Assembly: GCA_038025085.1 (NCBI GenBank)
Contig: CM076151.1
Coordinates: forward strand, 9,863,001-9,927,000
Length of the DNA: 64,000 bases
Source: Tetragonia tetragonoides
Taxonomy: Eukaryota; Streptophyta; Magnoliopsida; Caryophyllales; Aizoaceae
Direction: 5' to 3'
Positions 63,468 to 64,000 of this stretch are shown here, piece by piece. The stretch's first letter is position 1; the number at the start of each line of letters is the position of its first letter. Position numbers and translations under genes: made by a program. The notes under the pieces are model-generated. The model searched no databases. It was not told where the DNA came from and was given only the letters and a program-made list of their open reading frames with translations.

Positions 63468-64000
63468 CTGCAAAACTCGTAAACAGGTGTAAGATCTGAA
63501 AACTTCAATAAGTTGTGCACAAGGAACAAAAAACCATGAGAGACTAATGCATTATAGCACAGGAATTTTATCACCTCCGGGGTGCCTAGTTACATGCCTA
63601 TGATATGGCAACAGAAATATGCTCAGTCAGTCTCAGACATGAATTCAAAGCAGCTAGTTAGTTCATGCCATTGACATTCACATACATACACTACTAGAGT
63701 CGGGTAAAATGCGATCCAGCGGGAAAGACTGTAGTACTTGACCAAAACAGTGACTCGGTCAGGATGCAATAAGCAGGGACAGCAAGGCGGACTATTTTCT
63801 TGATAAAACACTTCAATTACCCACCCTGATAGAATCCCTTATGTCTCTGGAAAATGGGAAAACAAGGCAGCCAAACATAAGCTCCCAAATAAGACAAACT
63901 ATAGCTGCCTGTCCTTGTTCCTAATCTTAAGTACACTAAGCATCAATCAGGGGGCCATTTACATTGCATAGCAGGACAAAAAAGAAGGCCAAAGAGTTCT
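63468..64000. other. No gene recognised
   Basis: No exon with matching phase upstream of 63467 could be identified. The stretch is not obviously repetitive. Confidence 0.35.

Noticed and set aside
1..64000. CRISPR arrays, operons, bacterial-type origins
   Set aside because: No regularly spaced repeats or bacterial gene organisation are present; the DNA is a plant nuclear type.

Overview
The window looks like nuclear DNA of a flowering plant (a eudicot). The genes are split by many AT-rich GT-AG introns, F-box/FBD and LRR receptor-kinase families are present, and there are Tourist-type MITEs, tRNA-derived SINEs and a Ty1-copia retrotransposon. Hairpin repeats built on a GAGACGGTCTC-like core would fit Caryophyllales, but that is only an impression. 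All exon models below were read by eye from splice sites, reading phase and family similarity; none has transcript support here.

Layout. (1) 0.68-4.75 kb, minus: a four-exon gamma-glutamyl-peptidase-like glutamine amidotransferase with a 3-kb first intron. (2) 4.8-13.5 kb: AT-rich intergenic DNA with a long foldback MITE, two SINE-like elements, a (TA)n tract and one possible secreted-peptide exon. (3) 13.6-22.2 kb, minus: a complete 19-exon mitochondrial methylmalonate-semialdehyde dehydrogenase (ALDH6B, 533 aa). (4) 24.3-32.4 kb, minus: a tandem paralogue in which the mitochondrial presequence exons are replaced by a FAR1-type zinc-binding domain exon. It gives an open 718-aa FAR1-ALDH6 fusion whose dehydrogenase part keeps the catalytic Cys but has changed several cofactor- and substrate-binding residues. 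This is the most unusual gene in the window. (5) 34.3-39.1 kb: a Ty1-copia element with LTRs about 99% identical, a 5-bp target duplication and a pol region broken by stops and frame changes. (6) 39.2-62.6 kb: a rearranged F-box/FBD cluster with two complete genes (A and C), pseudogenes (B, B', E, F), orphan exons, and an LRR-XII type receptor kinase with an in-frame TGA in its kinase domain. The receptor gene lies between the arms of a 1.8-kb inverted duplication. Just upstream of its start codon is a palindrome with two 268-bp arms differing at three positions. (7) 62.6-64 kb: mostly repeats plus one possible terminal exon of another gene.

How the genes relate. The intact ALDH6 should act in mitochondrial valine and thymine catabolism. 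Its fused neighbour has lost the visible targeting sequence, so a role outside mitochondria or a non-enzymatic role is plausible. The F-box genes encode likely SCF ubiquitin-ligase adaptors. Their head-to-head arrangement and a bidirectional 5' region repeated three times suggest growth by repeated inverted and tandem duplication. The receptor kinase is of the non-RD immune type and may survive only as a truncated LRR-transmembrane protein.
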